A stretch of DNA of 64,000 nt from Tetrastigma voinierianum. Its lineage: Eukaryota > Streptophyta > Magnoliopsida > Vitales > Vitaceae. Below are positions 47,746 to 60,290 of this stretch, one piece after another. The notes under the pieces are model-generated. The model was not told where the DNA came from. It searched no databases and saw nothing but the letters and a program-made list of their open reading frames with translations. How positions within the stretch are numbered: the stretch's first letter is position 1; every line of letters starts with the position of its first letter. The translations under genes and the position numbers were made by a program. Where the stretch lies: positions 1,672,436 through 1,736,435 of the forward strand of contig JAEQBH010000986.1 of NCBI GenBank assembly GCA_016808115.1, read 5' to 3'.

Positions 47746-48610
47746 GAGACAAAAGTTTTTCTATGTATCTTATCATTTTTCTCATCAACCAAACATCTCA
47801 TTTTACCCGGATCTTTCTCTTCTTTCTTTTAACCGGAAAAAAACATATAAATTTGTGATGAGATAACCGTTTAAACAGGACAAATCAAAAAGTTATTCAT
47901 AAAATTAACCTTTCTTTAAAATGTAAAATGAGATATAACCTCTTTTTTTAAAGAAATATTTGGTTCAAATAATTCAAAATTTACAATTCCAATTCTTCCC
48001 CTATCTTTTGTATAAATTTTTTTTATCATAAACAAAAATATTATTTGTCCTTTTAGGTATTTACACATATCTTGTAAAAGAGATTATTTTTACAAGAAAA
48101 TAATAAAAATATTTTTATCAAAATAAGGTAAAAATTGATAAAATATTAGTTTTACAAAATTAATGTCTAAAATGGTCTTTTAATCAAATCACCCTTCTTT
48201 AAAATGTAAAATTATGTTTACACATCTTGTTAATTACTTTTGAATTTATCAATTTTAAAAATATCGTTTTGCATATGCAAACGAGTTTTAAATCATTATA
48301 TTGAATTTTATTTCTTGAGATTTGAGTTTTCTTAGATAAAAGATATCAAGTAGATTAAAATTTTGTTTAAAAAAACTTATATTTTAATAAATAAAATTAA
48401 ATTTAATGGAGTAAATATAAATCCATTTAAAAATGTAATTGAATTTCTCATTTATGATTTACCACCTCCCCCATTATCTAGATGAGGCGAAAATAGCAAC
48501 ACGGCTTTGAAATGATATTTGTGTGCTGCCAAAAATTCAACCGTTCTTAGATCAGCCATATAATTTCCTGCTTTCTTCTGTCTTCTTTTCCATTGTTTTT
48601 AAAGGCGCTA

Positions 48611-48623
48611 TTGACTTTTGACT
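48611..48623 (+). promoter_or_regulatory. Double W-box
   Basis: TTGACT occurs twice, at 48611-48616 and 48618-48623, in a locally GC-richer stretch (48580-48760) that also holds a CCAAT box at 48683. It lies about 1.83 kb upstream of the WRKY40-like ATG. Paired W-boxes are typical of WRKY-autoregulated promoters. Function is inferred. Confidence 0.4.
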
Positions 48624-48736
48624 CCTCACTCTTCCTGGATGCTGGCCTCATTGGTCCCAAATTCCACCTGCCGCGAATCCAACCAATCGGCGGTCGACAC
48701 CTGGGCTAGGCCTTCAGTGTTGGAGACGCGTGATGT

Positions 48737-48764
48737 GAAGAAGAAGAAGAAGAAGAAGAAGAAG
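48737..48764. repeat. (GAA)9 microsatellite
   Basis: A pure GAA/AGA trinucleotide run next to the promoter-like island. Confidence 0.9.
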
Positions 48765-48779
48765 GGAAATTGAATTTTT

Positions 48780-49346
48780 ACAAGTGTGGGACTTAGGACT
48801 TAGGACTGAGAAATAAATGACAAGAAATTTGGGGAAGATGGAAGATTTTTCTGACAATTTTTAAAATACTGGACTGAGGAGAACCCTTTTTTCTCTACGC
48901 GGAATTTATATAATTTTCTTACTTATGATTTATTCAAGTTTCTAGATCTACGTACTTTTTATTCACTTTGCATATGTTAGGTTCTACTACCTTGTTGTTA
49001 CAAGTTTATCAACATAGTTATTAAAATTGGGGTTGGTTAGTGGGAAATCGTAGGGTGTTATTATGGTCCTGAATTGAATAATATTTAATCTTCAACCAAC
49101 GAGGATATTAGGGCCCAAAGGGTTAGATTGTGACCAATGACACTCTATTAAGGCTTGGGGACCATATACCCCCCAATTATTATTTTTTTTCAACAAATTT
49201 TACCTTTGTTAACTCGTGGGAACAAACCTAGAGTGTAGCCCATAATTAAACAATATTGAGTAAAGAATTAGTTGGGTAGTTATAAATAATATGAGAGTTT
49301 GATTTTTGATCGAAAATGTGTCAATAAATATGCTAGCCCTAAAGGG
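48780..49346. other. Intergenic stretch
   Basis: No gene. 49030-49300 resembles 49510-49640 in places (GGGTAGTTATAAATAAT, ATATTGGGTAAA/ATATTGAGTAAA), suggesting an old diverged repeat. Confidence 0.35.
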
Positions 49347-49458
49347 CTAGATTGTGACATCCTGTATCATGTGAAGAGAAGAAATTGAAGGTCACATATA
49401 AACTAGATTGTGACATTCTGTATCATGCGAAGAGAAGAAATTGAAGGTCACATATAAA
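49347..49458. repeat. 56-bp tandem duplication
   Basis: Two copies (49347-49402, 49403-49458) of CTAGATTGTGACAT...GTCACATATAAA. They differ at about two bases, so the duplication is recent. Confidence 0.85.
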
Positions 49459-51076
49459 GAACTTGAACTCAACACTATTAAAACATTTTCTTGAAGACCT
49501 ATATCTAATAAAAAAATAAAATTGGGACTAATTAGTAGAAAGTTATGAGGTATCATCACTACATCCTTGAACCGGATAATATTGGGTAAAAAAATCAATT
49601 GGGCCGTTATAAATAATTGTGATGTTCCACATGGTCTAGGTAAAGATAGGTGAAGATTCATTCATATACCCAAAGCTTTTTTCCATTTTTTTTTTACCAA
49701 TTTGGACCAATCTCAAGAGCTCTAGATACATATCCTTTTTTTTTCCTTTTTTGTGTACGTTACGAGTGAGTTAGTTAATTCATTGAACTATAAATAGGAA
49801 TTAGAGTCCTCAATTTTTGTAAGTGATTCATAAAAATGTTTTCATTTCTTTGTTTTTGGCACGATTGGAATATGGCTAAGCATATACTTTTATAAATGTG
49901 TTTTTGAATTGTGAAATTTAAATCAATTTTATTACATTTTACTGGAGATGTCAAAGTTGAGTTTACCTTCTCTTTATTATATTTAAAACTCGTTAAATGG
50001 TGATTTTAGGAAGTGTTTTTTATTTAAAAATGTATTTTATTAAATGTATTTAGTATTTAGTATTGAGTAAAAATTTAAGAAGATTTAAAAATCTGTCAAA
50101 TCAATTCTAGTATTAGAAAATTACACGTATTATTTAAAAAAAAAAAATCAGTTTATAGGTGATTCCTCTAAGAACACTTTAACTAGAAACCATTTGAATA
50201 GAATCACTAATCAAACGGTCTCTTAACCTTTTCATGTTTTACTATTTTAATTTAGAAACGGCACTTGTAATGGAGAAATCTGTTTCAAACTTCGCTGTGA
50301 TTAAATATTAATAGACTTTTATAAATGTACGGATCATATTAAATCACATTAAAATTTTCTTATTTTATTGATTAAAGTGATCTCTAAAATTTTTTGTACC
50401 TAATAGTTTAGGAATTATTTTGTCATCGAGGCCTAACTCTAAGTAAAAAAGAAATAGTTTACCAATTATTTAATCATTATTAAATTGTCTTTGAACATTG
50501 GAAAATCTTATAACTTAATAATAATAATGCCAATGAAGCCCGATTAAAAGTTGGGTCAGACATAAAAATGAATCAAAGTTCAATCTTACGATAATAAAAT
50601 ATTATAATGTTGTAATACAAAGTAAATAGATGTAAAATAAAAATAAAATAGTTTTTTTCTAGAAGTCCTTTTTTCATTTTGGATTCTTTAGATATAAGTG
50701 ATAATCTAATTCACCATTCTCCTTAAAATATAAGAACTTAAAATTACTATTTTATCTCTAACTTTTTGTTCATCAAACCTCACAATTCCTTTAAAGCATT
50801 TTATGAAAGCATTATGATTGAAAATCCAAAAATTGTCTTGGATGTGTTTTGAATTTTTATTTATTTATTACTTTTTGTGTTATAAAACTGTTACATAAAA
50901 ATTAAGAATATGCTCAATAGCGTTTCTAAAAACCAATTCTTAAAATACTTCTAAAAATTATTTATATTTTAAAAATAATTTTTAATTTCTAATGTTTTAT
51001 TTTTTAATCATAGATCATAATTATTTTTAAAAAATACTTTAAAAATTAAAATAGTAGAGAATAATTAAAATATTTT
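49459..51076. other. AT-rich intergenic stretch
   Basis: No gene, RNA or well-bounded repeat was recognised beyond the diverged copy noted at 49510-49640. Confidence 0.4.
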
Positions 51077-52107
51077 GGCTCTGTTTGGGGTTGCGATGAA
51101 AAAAAGTACAATTTAGAAATATGCGTTTAACAAACTGTGGTTATTAAAATTTTTTTTTACAAACAGTGAGACGCGTTTGGTTAAAGTTATTGTGATGTAG
51201 AATTGATGTTTTTTGGTAAATCTGTGATTAAAATTGTGATTCAAATATAAAATTATCAAAAGGGATAGTTATTCATACATGTATCTTCCTTTTGATGTTA
51301 ATGTTAATAATTTTAAACTAATGTTGTTAATACAATAATTATAATAAAAAAATAATAGTGATGACCAAAAAATTCATTATAATATTCAATATGAAATAAT
51401 TAAAAACATAAAAAATTTTAATTTAATATTTCAATATTTGCAATTATAACAAAAACAAATAATTTTAAGATCAATTTCTTTGACTCATCAAACTTGAAGG
51501 CAAACCCTAAAGCCCCAAGTAATTTATTTTTCTGCTAATGACTTTCGATTGAAAATATAACATGAAAATCCAGATTTTTCATTAGGTTAATTTGTAAATC
51601 TATTGATAAACTGCATCTTTAAATTTTTCTTATATTTAGCTAATTCATAGGTCACATCTCCGATTAATTTGCCATTCATAAAAAGTAACAAAAAATGTAA
51701 ATAAATAACTTAATAGTTAAATATTTAGAAGAAAACGTATCGTAAAGGGAATTATAAAGAATCCAAAGCTTTCCAACTGTACACCAAATATTAGAGATGA
51801 AAATTCCTTGAAGAATAATAGTAGGGTGAGGGAACTTTTGCAAAAGTGTGAGGATACGTATAAAAGTTTAGCTTTTATATTTGGTTCATTGTAAATATAA
51901 AAGTAATTTGACGTTATTTTTTTCCAAAGAAAATAAAAAAAACTATGAGAAAAAGCAAGTCTTATCTCGCTATATAAAATCAGCTTTAAAATCAAATCGC
52001 GACGACACCATAGATTAAATTAACTGAAACATCCCAAAACTGTGTTTAGACCTAAAACACAGTTTTACTACCTCAATGCAGTTTTAATCGCAACCCCAAA
52101 CATAGCC
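51077..52107. mobile_element. 1.03-kb TIR element (MITE-like)
   Basis: The left end GGCTCTGTTTGGGGTTGCGAT is mirrored by the right end, whose reverse complement is GGCTATGTTTGGGGTTGCGAT, i.e. about 20 bp of TIR with one mismatch. TTT flanks both sides (51074-51076 and 52108-52110). The interior is AT-rich with no transposase; a 92-codon frame at 51717-51995 has no domain. GGC..TGTTTGGGG ends suggest a PIF/Harbinger-like element, inferred only from the ends. Confidence 0.75.
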
Positions 52108-53532
52108 TTTATCGACCAATAAATGGCATTTTTTTAAAGTTTAAAAAGAAAAAAAAAGCATTTTGAAGTTATTTTTAGAAATAACTTTACATTTTTCTTA
52201 GAGAAAGAAAAATAAAATAAATATTATTTAAAATCATGATGTAGGGCATTTGTTATTGTTAATATATTTATTTTTTATTCTAATTTTTAGTATTACTAAA
52301 CAATAGATTGCCAAAATATTTATTTTTTATTTCAATTCCTACAATTACTAAACAATGGAATAGAAATAAACAACCATTCATTTCTAAACTAATCAAAACA
52401 CTAAATAGATGAAATCATTCATTTAATAATCCATTACCATTCTTCGTCCCAATATACCAAAAACATTCTAAAAAAATGTACAAAAGTCTAAAAGTGAAAA
52501 AGTAGATGAAATCAGAACATGGATCCATGAAATTTAATTTCGGTGGCAAAGGTGTGCGTTAGGTGTATATTAAAAAACCAGTCAAGGTTCTTGAATTGAA
52601 CCCACTTTGAATTCAACTAAAAACACATTAACAATTCTAACAAAAGTTGTAGGTGACATATGAATCCTAGAAAGCAATCAGGATGAACAAAACCCAACTT
52701 GGCTAAAAGAAAAAAATTTAATTAAAAAAAGGGAAATTATTATTATTTTTTTTCAAAGGTAGATAGATTACAATCCCCATTTAGTCATGAAAGCAGCCAT
52801 AAGAAAAGCAAGTAGTAGTTAGGACTTAAGAAAAGGACTGATAATATTACGTCATGGAAGTGATGTAATCGAGTAGGCCAAATGCTTACCAAATATGAAG
52901 GAATAAAAAAAAAAGAAAAGAAAAATTGAGGCTGATCCAATTGGGGTTTTGTGGGTGGGGCATGGCTTAAGGATCATCACACACTTTTTTTTTTTAAGGT
53001 TGTCATGAACCCTAGAAAAAGTTATTTAAGAGTTTGTTTCAAAGTGGGTTGTTGATTGTCATTTACTTTTTGCTTTTGTTTTATGTGGGACACAATTTAT
53101 TGGATTGTCATCCCAATTTCCAATGCATATTCCTTTTAGTGGTTTTGATTAAAGGATCGGACTATAAAAAACAACTCGTTCTCATATGAAAACAAGTTTT
53201 ACATCGTTAGATGATAATTTTATTTCTTGAGATTTATGTTTTCTTAGATAAGATTTTAATCTACATCAATCTTAAGAGATAAAATCACAATTTAACAGTA
53301 TAATAGCTCAACCCTTGATTAAAATGTTTTTGGGATGATATTTGCAGGGAGAAAGGGTTAGGCCGTTAGAGCTAATTTAGATATAAACTAAAAATTTCAA
53401 ATTTAATTTTAGAAAAGAAAAAAAAAGGTTTTTATGGTATTTCTTATAGAACATGTCAAAAAAATTCAATATAATTAAAAATATTAAGAATTTTATATAG
53501 TTTTAAATTATTAACATTTTTTATGTAAAAAA
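52108..53532. other. AT-rich intergenic stretch
   Basis: No gene or bounded repeat was recognised. CATATGAAAACAAGTTTTACATCGTTA at 53194 resembles CATATGCAAACGAGTTTTAAATCATTA at 48274, and both are followed by TTTTATTTCTTGAGATTT, an old dispersed repeat. Confidence 0.4.
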
Positions 53533-53924
53533 TGTTATAAATATAAAAGTGTAGACATTACTAAATAAATTCATGAATGTGAAAGAGACTCTTCAATCTC
53601 GGGAAGGTTCATGATTCATCAAATGAACCTTGAAGATTCATTCAACATACCTTGAATATTCATGTATCATTCACTTGATTTGTCTTGAAGTTTGTGATTC
53701 ATCTGATGTATCGAAAATATTCGTGAACCTGTACATCATGACCATTATGGTTGCTTTATGGTGGCCATTATGAAGCACTTTTCAGTTTTCCTTAATACAT
53801 GTATCAGAAGCCTATAAAAGGGCCACACTTACACCTTGTAAGATGATCCAAAAAAATACATTTCTCTAGTCCATATTTCTTTCTTTCTCCAATATCTCTG
53901 TCCCTTATGACATATTTTATAACA
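53533..53924 (+). repeat. Copia-4 5' LTR
   Basis: 392 bp, TG...CA ends. TATAAAAGGG at about 53813 fits a promoter TATA box. Confidence 0.92.
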
Positions 53925-54486
53925 TGTTATCAGCATGAGTTCTCTATCACCTAGTGAATGATATTTTTCGAAATTATATGAATATATATACTATTTGTGC
54001 TTTTGATTTTCAACACGACTTTTCAATCTGAACAAAATTTTGATCACTTTTATATGTATGTTTACATATTAATGATTCCGTACTTCATATATTTGGATCT
54101 ATGCATGATAGAATAGATAAGTGATAGATCAATAGAGTTTTTTGATGTGATATGATTAAAGTCATAAAATTCTTATAGCTTATGTCTAAAATTAAATTAT
54201 TGGCATGCCTAATAAGCAAATATGTTTAGATAGCTGCTTAGTCGACTACTTTTGATTTAGATCTATTTACTTTTAAAACTAAATTGAAACTAATTCTTTT
54301 GATGGACATCTAATCGAATGGTTTTCACATTGAAACCGAAACTGAAAGAGATATTGAATATCTCCTCATAACTCGATCAATAGGATGTTGAAAGCAAATA
54401 GTCGAAAAGCTTCCCTCTTTCACTCAAGGGTGTATTATACATACATCCGACCTTCTCATCACAATGTTGCAATAAGTTTAAATTTT

Positions 54487-57400
54487 AAAGACCCATATTC
54501 ATTCAAATTATGGCATAAGCGATTGGGTCATCTTGGGTAAAACATGATATGTCGAATTTTGACTAATTCTATTGGACATAATATGCCAAGCAGTATAATC
54601 CCTTCTGTAAATAAATTTATTTTTGAAGCTTATGCAAAGGGAAAACTCCTAGTACGACCTTCTCGTACTAAAGTTGGAATAGAATCTCCTATTTTCCTTG
54701 AACGGATTCATGGAGATATATGTGGACCAATTCATCCAGCATCATGACCATTTCGATATTTCATGGTCCTAATTGATGCTTCCACTCGATGGACTCTTGT
54801 GTGTTTATTATTTTTCCAAGTTTATTACTAAACTTATTCGACTTAGAGCCCAATTCCTTGATTATCCAATTAAATCCATCCGAATGGATAATGCTGGTGA
54901 ATTTACATCGAAAGTATTCGATGATTATTGTATGGAATTAGGTATCAAAGTGGAGCATCCAGTTCCTTACGTCCACACCTAAAATGGTCTAGCAGAGTCG
55001 TTGATTAAGTGCATCAAGTTAATTGATAGACCGTTGTTACAACATTCCAACTTACCTATCTCTTGTTGGGGACATGCGGTTTTTCTCGTTGCTGCTCTAA
55101 TTCAAATCCGACCTACTGTATATCATGATCATTCCCCTTTACAAATAGTGTGTGGCAAATAACCAAATATTTCCCATTTGCAAATCTTTGGATGTGCCGT
55201 CTATGTTCCTATATCACCACCACAACATACCTCTATGGGCCCTCAGAGAAAGCTAGGTATATATATTGGCTATAAATCTCTGTCTATTCTTAAATACTTA
55301 GAACCCATAATAGAGGATCAATTTACAGCTCAATATGCTGATTGCATATTCGATGGAGATCATTTCCTTGCATTAGGGGAAAATAAGAACCAAAAATTAA
55401 AAGAATGCCAAGAAATTTCATGAAATGTAAAAGATCTTCAATATTTAGATCCACGCATTAGTCAGACTGAACTGGAAGTTCAAAAGATAATTAACTTGCA
55501 ATATTTAGTAAGTAATATGCCATATGCATTTACTGCCCACAAAGGAGTGATTAAATTTCATATACTTGCTATAAACACACCACATAGAGTGAAGATCCCT
55601 AACGGTCGATGCTCCTTAACACCAGAAGCATGGGAGATCTATCGGTGAGAAAAATAAGAATCCACAGAAAGCAAAATCTAATAAAGAAACTATGTCACTT
55701 CTAGAACCTCCTGAATAGGATCGTCCTGAACATGACAATCCCAGTACATTTGCACATGCCTTAAATAATCATAATGCTGGGATTGTGGAACGACCAAATC
55801 AATATATTTTGGGAAATTATGAGGATATGGTTGATGTAAATGTAAAAGTTTCCATGAATTTCGTAAATACAGGAGAAACATATACTAGAAATATTACAGT
55901 CATCGACGACATATTTGCCTCTACAATTGCTCTTACTATCTCGAATGATAATTTGGATCCAGAACCTAAGTCAATAGCAGAGTGCCGGAAGCATTTGGAC
56001 TGGGTAAGATGGAAACAAGCAATTGAGGCTAATCTTGACTCGCTAAATAAAAGAAAATTTTTTGGCTATGTAGTACGTACACCTTAAAATGTTATCCCAA
56101 TAGAATATAAATGCGTGTTCGTACAAAAGATAAATGAGAATAATGAGGTGGTGAGATATAAAGCGAGATTAGTTGCTTAAGGGTTTTAGTAGAGTCCCGA
56201 TATTGATTTTGATCAAACATATTCTCTCGTTATGGATGACATTACGTTCCACTACTTAATATCTTTGACAGCAAATATGAATTTAGATATGTGGTTAATG
56301 GACGTCGTGACCGCATATTTATATGGGTCATTAGAAGCTAATATTTACATGAAAATCCCTGATGAATTTAAGATTCCTGAGATTAGAGAAAATGAAAATT
56401 GCAACATGTATAACATTAAATTGCAAAGGTCATTATATGATCTAAAATAGTCAGGTAGGATGTGGTACAACTAATTGAGTGAATTCTTCTTGAAAATGGA
56501 ATATATAAATAACGATGCATATCCTTGCGTGTTCATAAAGAAGTCATTGAATGACTTTTGTATTATCTCGATTTATGTTGATGACATAAACATTATTGGA
56601 ACACGTAAGGAAATTGAGGAGGCTAGCTCATGCTTAAAGACAGAGTATGAAATGAAAGACTTGGGCAAAACCAAGTATTGCCTCAGTCTGTAGATCGAGT
56701 ACCTCCCTGAAAGAATTTTCGTACACCAATCAACCTACTTGAAGAAGGTTTTGGAGAGATTTTATATGGATAAATCTCTTCCACTTAGCACACCAATGGT
56801 TGTCCGGTCCCTTGAAGTGGATAAGGACCCATTTAGACCTAAAGAAGATATTGAAGATATTTTAGGACCAGAAGTTCCTTACTTGAGTGTCATTGAAGCA
56901 TTACTTTATCTCGCAAATTGAACTAGGCCTGATATTGCATTTGCAATAAACTTACTAGCAAGGTTTAGTGCTTTTCCTACAAGGAGGCATTGGAATGACA
57001 TTTAGCATATTTTCAATATCTTCAAGGTTCATAAGATCTTGGTTTACTTTATACAAGAAATCAAGATATGTCATTGGTGGGCTACTCGGATGTTGACTAT
57101 ATGTCTAATCCCCATAATCCCAAGTCCCAAACTGGTTACGTTTTTCTCTGTGGTGGTATTGCAATTTCATGGAGGTCTATTAAACAAACTATGGTTACCA
57201 CTTCTTCAAACCACTCAGAGATTATAGTTTTATATGAGGCTTCATGAGAATGTGTATGGTTACAATCATTGGTATAACATATTTGTGGTTCGTGTGGCAT
57301 CGCAACAGATGATATATCTTACACAATCCTTTACAAGAACAATGCAGCCTATGTTACATAAATGAACAATAAGTATGTTAAAGGCAACTTGACAAAACAT

Positions 57401-57607
57401 ATTGCACATAAATTCTTTTATCCACATGAACTCCAGAAGAACGCTACGATTATTATAGAGAAAGTTCACTCACGTGACAATCTGACCGATTTGTTCATTA
57501 AGTCCCTTCCTACATCTACTCTTGAAAAATATGTTCATGTTATTGGAATGCTTAGGCTTGGAAGACTATTGTCTTCAGGGGGAGCAACAACTTCAAAACA
57601 ATCTTGA
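54487..57607 (+). pseudogene. Copia-4 pol (integrase, RT, RNase H), many stops
   Basis: Pre-integrase LWHKRLGHLG is near 54510. The integrase runs about 54544-55420 (ERIHGDICGPIHP, SIRMDNAGEFTSK). RT runs about 55950-56940, with ISIYVDDINIIG near 56560-56600. RNase H runs to about 57600 (KKNATIIIEKVHSRDNLTDL region). Many stops stand where Copia proteins normally have Gln: HT-stop-NG at 54980, A-stop-GF near 56177, LK-stop-SGR near 56448. These are CAA/CAG to TAA/TAG changes. It cannot encode active enzymes. Confidence 0.9.
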
Positions 57608-57826
57608 GGATTAGGTCCTGAAAACCAATGGTTGTACTCTTTTTCCTTGACTAAGTTTTTTCCCATAGGGTTTTTCTAGTTAAAGGTTTTTAACGAGGCA
57701 GCCAATGCAACACATAAAAGCATGTATGTCATGTACTCTTCTCCACGACTAGTTTTTTACCACTAGGTTTTTCTAGCGAGGTTTCTAATGAGGCATGGGC
57801 ATCACATAGTAATGTCCAAGGGGGAG

Positions 57827-58222
57827 TGTTGTAAATATAAAAGTGTGGACATTATTAAATAGATTCATGAATGTGGAAGAGATTCTTCAATCTCAGGAAG
57901 GTTCATGATTCATCCAATGAACCTTGAAGATTCATCCGACGTACCTTGAATATTTGTGTATCATTCACTTGATGTGTCTTGAAGTTCATGATTCATCTGA
58001 TGTACAGGAAATATTCGTGAACATGTACATAATGGCCATTATGGTTGCTTTATGGTAACCATTATAAAGCACCTTTTAGTTTTCCTCGATACATGTATCA
58101 GAAGCCTATAAAAGGGTCTCACTCACACCTTGTAAGATGATCCAAATAAATACAATTCTCTCGTCCATATTTATTTATTTATTTCTCCAATATCTCTATC
58201 CCTTATAACATATTTTATAACA
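57827..58222 (+). repeat. Copia-4 3' LTR
   Basis: 396 bp, directly after the polypurine tract. It aligns along its whole length with the 5' LTR. Confidence 0.92.
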
Positions 58223-58733
58223 AAAAAAGTTAAATAAGTGAATTTTTGAAGTGGTTTATAAACAAAATTGTTAGATTTTTAATCGATATATTTATATTCA
58301 TATTTTGTTTCCTTTTTCTCTTTTTAACTTATTTATTTTCTTTTCATTGTACTTCTGTTTATTATGTTTACTTTTATTTCATGTTTTTCTTTTTTATTTT
58401 CTTTCAAACTTTTCAAGATCTAAATACGATCTAAATTATAAGTTTTAAAGTATATAAAATTTTAATTAATGTCTTCTATTTAACTGTCTTTTTTATCATA
58501 GTAAAACTAAATAAAAGAATCGTTCTATGTTTAGAAGTGAAAAATATAATAAAAATTTTAATTTTTTGATAATTTTCAATATTGCTATCAAATAGGAAAG
58601 TTACATCACGACTCTATTCCAAAAAATATTTATAACCATTTTCAAAATCCCAATCAAATAGACTTCAAGTTACACCATAATAGATACAAAAATATTTATA
58701 AATTATAGGAAAATTTTGAAAATAATTTTAAAA

Positions 58734-58738
<5 letters not shown>

Positions 58739-58781
<43 letters not shown>
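58739..58781. repeat. (TA)n microsatellite
   Basis: About 21 TA units without interruption. Confidence 0.9.
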
Positions 58782-58782
<1 letters not shown>

Positions 58783-59244
58783 CAATAAAAAAGATTACTA
58801 ATTGTTAATAATAGTTTAAAGGCAATTTTATTGAAATCAAGATCAAACCCATAAAACTTATGATCACAATATCAACAAGTTTTTGAAAACATTTTTGAAA
58901 AAATGTTTTGGACCATAAGAATCAGAGTTTTCGACATATATAATTTTTTTTTAAATTACTAAAATAAGTCAAAAATCAAAATAATATCCAAAACTAAGAC
59001 GCCCTAAACATGTTTCCAAGACACATCAAGAATGCCGTAGTCATGGATCGTAACATTGTAATTTTTTAAGTTTGCAAGATGAACTTTAAAAAACATAATG
59101 TCAGCAGTTTAATGAATCGCATATTATTGCTAAACCCAAACATTTTTGCGCCACTAACTACGATATTGCTATTTTAGTTAAAATGGGAATTTTAAATTAC
59201 AAATAATTGCCTAAATTACAACCTAATACATTTATAAAAAAATA

Positions 59245-59511
59245 CAACCAATACACATTACCTGCATTATAAACGTTTCATTCAAATTAACCAACTTTCA
59301 TCCAAATCAACCTAATTGCATCAAAATGACAACCAATACATATCACCTACATTACAAACATTTCATCCAAATTAACCAACTTTCATCCAAATCAATCTAA
59401 TTGCATTAAAATGACAACCAATACACATCACCTACATTAGAAACATTTCATCCAAATTAACCAACTTTCATCCAAATCAACCTAATTGCATCAAAATGAC
59501 AACCAATACAA
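59245..59511. repeat. 85-bp satellite, three copies
   Basis: Units start at 59245, 59330 and 59415, with a fourth beginning at 59500, giving an exact 85-bp period. Each reads CAACCAATACACAT...TTGCATCAAAATGA with a few substitutions, and includes CCAAATTAACCAACTTTCAT. Confidence 0.92.
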
Positions 59512-59541
59512 AACAATTGATCATTTCATATATAAACCAAA

Positions 59542-60290
59542 TCATATAAATATATACACAATGTAATACAAATAACAATATATACAAATATAAATTGATA
59601 TCAATGAGTCCCACATGATCTGTAAGGACATGTGCAATCTCAAATGGATCTGATAGAGGTAAAGGAGCAGAGAGAGCTGATAGTGGAACGACTTGGGGCA
59701 TGGAGCGCGAGGTCGCCTAGGTGGGCATGCACCCAAGTCTGGAACAAGGTTAATCATGGTCTCATCAATGGGAGACAATGCTGTAGGTGATGTCGTAGAT
59801 GGTAATGTGACCTCTAAGGCTGGAGATGTGGGTGATAATGGTAGGATGATATATGGATGAGAAGTCTCTGGGGTGGGTGGTGTGGAATAGGCCGGTGGTA
59901 TGAAAGTATGGGAGGATAGTGTGGAATACTTGTGTGGTATGAAAGTCTCAGAGGATGTTGTGGAATTCTCGGGTGGTATAGAAGTCTCATTAGGGGAACG
60001 ACTAGCAACACAACCACCTCGCTCATCAGGTCGACCATGACCTAGCCCACCACATCTCCCTCTCCCTCGACCTCGAATCGGTTGCATCCTAACTGCATTG
60101 GATGATGTAGGAGGTCTTGATGGACGATCCATGTGACGTAGATGTCTCCTCTTCTTGTGCAGCGATGCGATGGTCCTCTCTAATCAAGCGTAAAACTGAT
60201 ATAGTAACATGATGAATGTCGTACAACAAGCCTATGGAAACCCCATGAGATAATAATATCGCAGTCAATGACTGTAGCATTGAACTTTAA
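59542..60290 (-). pseudogene. Pro/Ser/Thr-rich C-terminal fragment, frameshifted
   Basis: Two overlapping minus-strand frames (about 60280-60130, then 60132-59542) join across a frameshift near 60130, where both read an Arg/Ser/Pro segment after EEETSTSHG. Upstream is a mostly helical stretch (LYDIHHVTISVLRLIREDHR). Downstream is an RGRGRGR motif, then degenerate repeats of the form (S/T)FIPP.YST and a PPRRPRAPCP tail. This resembles the low-complexity tail of plant mobile-domain (phosphatase-7 long-form-like) proteins, which often travel with Mutator-like elements. That assignment rests on composition only. Confidence 0.35.

Larger units (their letters stand above)
53533..58222 (+). mobile_element. 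Copia-4, LTR retrotransposon lacking gag and protease
   Basis: LTRs 53533-53924 and 57827-58222 both start TGTT(A/G)TAAATATAAAAG and end ATATTTTATAACA. A possible TSD of AAAAA sits at 53528-53532 and 58223-58227 (low complexity). The primer-binding site TGTTATCAGCATGAG follows the 5' LTR at 53925. The polypurine tract AAGGGGGAG precedes the 3' LTR at 57818-57826. Between the primer site and the first pol motif there is only about 560 bp, too short for gag plus protease. The LTRs differ by roughly a tenth by eye. Confidence 0.94.

Noticed and set aside
59245..59511. Possible CRISPR-like array because of regular spacing
   Set aside because: Repeats are contiguous 85-bp units without unique spacers; this is a satellite in a plant genome.
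59814..60038. Second minus-strand frame with HPP/YHT repeats
   Set aside because: Shadow frame of the Pro/Ser/Thr-rich fragment; repetitive codons give the same pattern in two frames.
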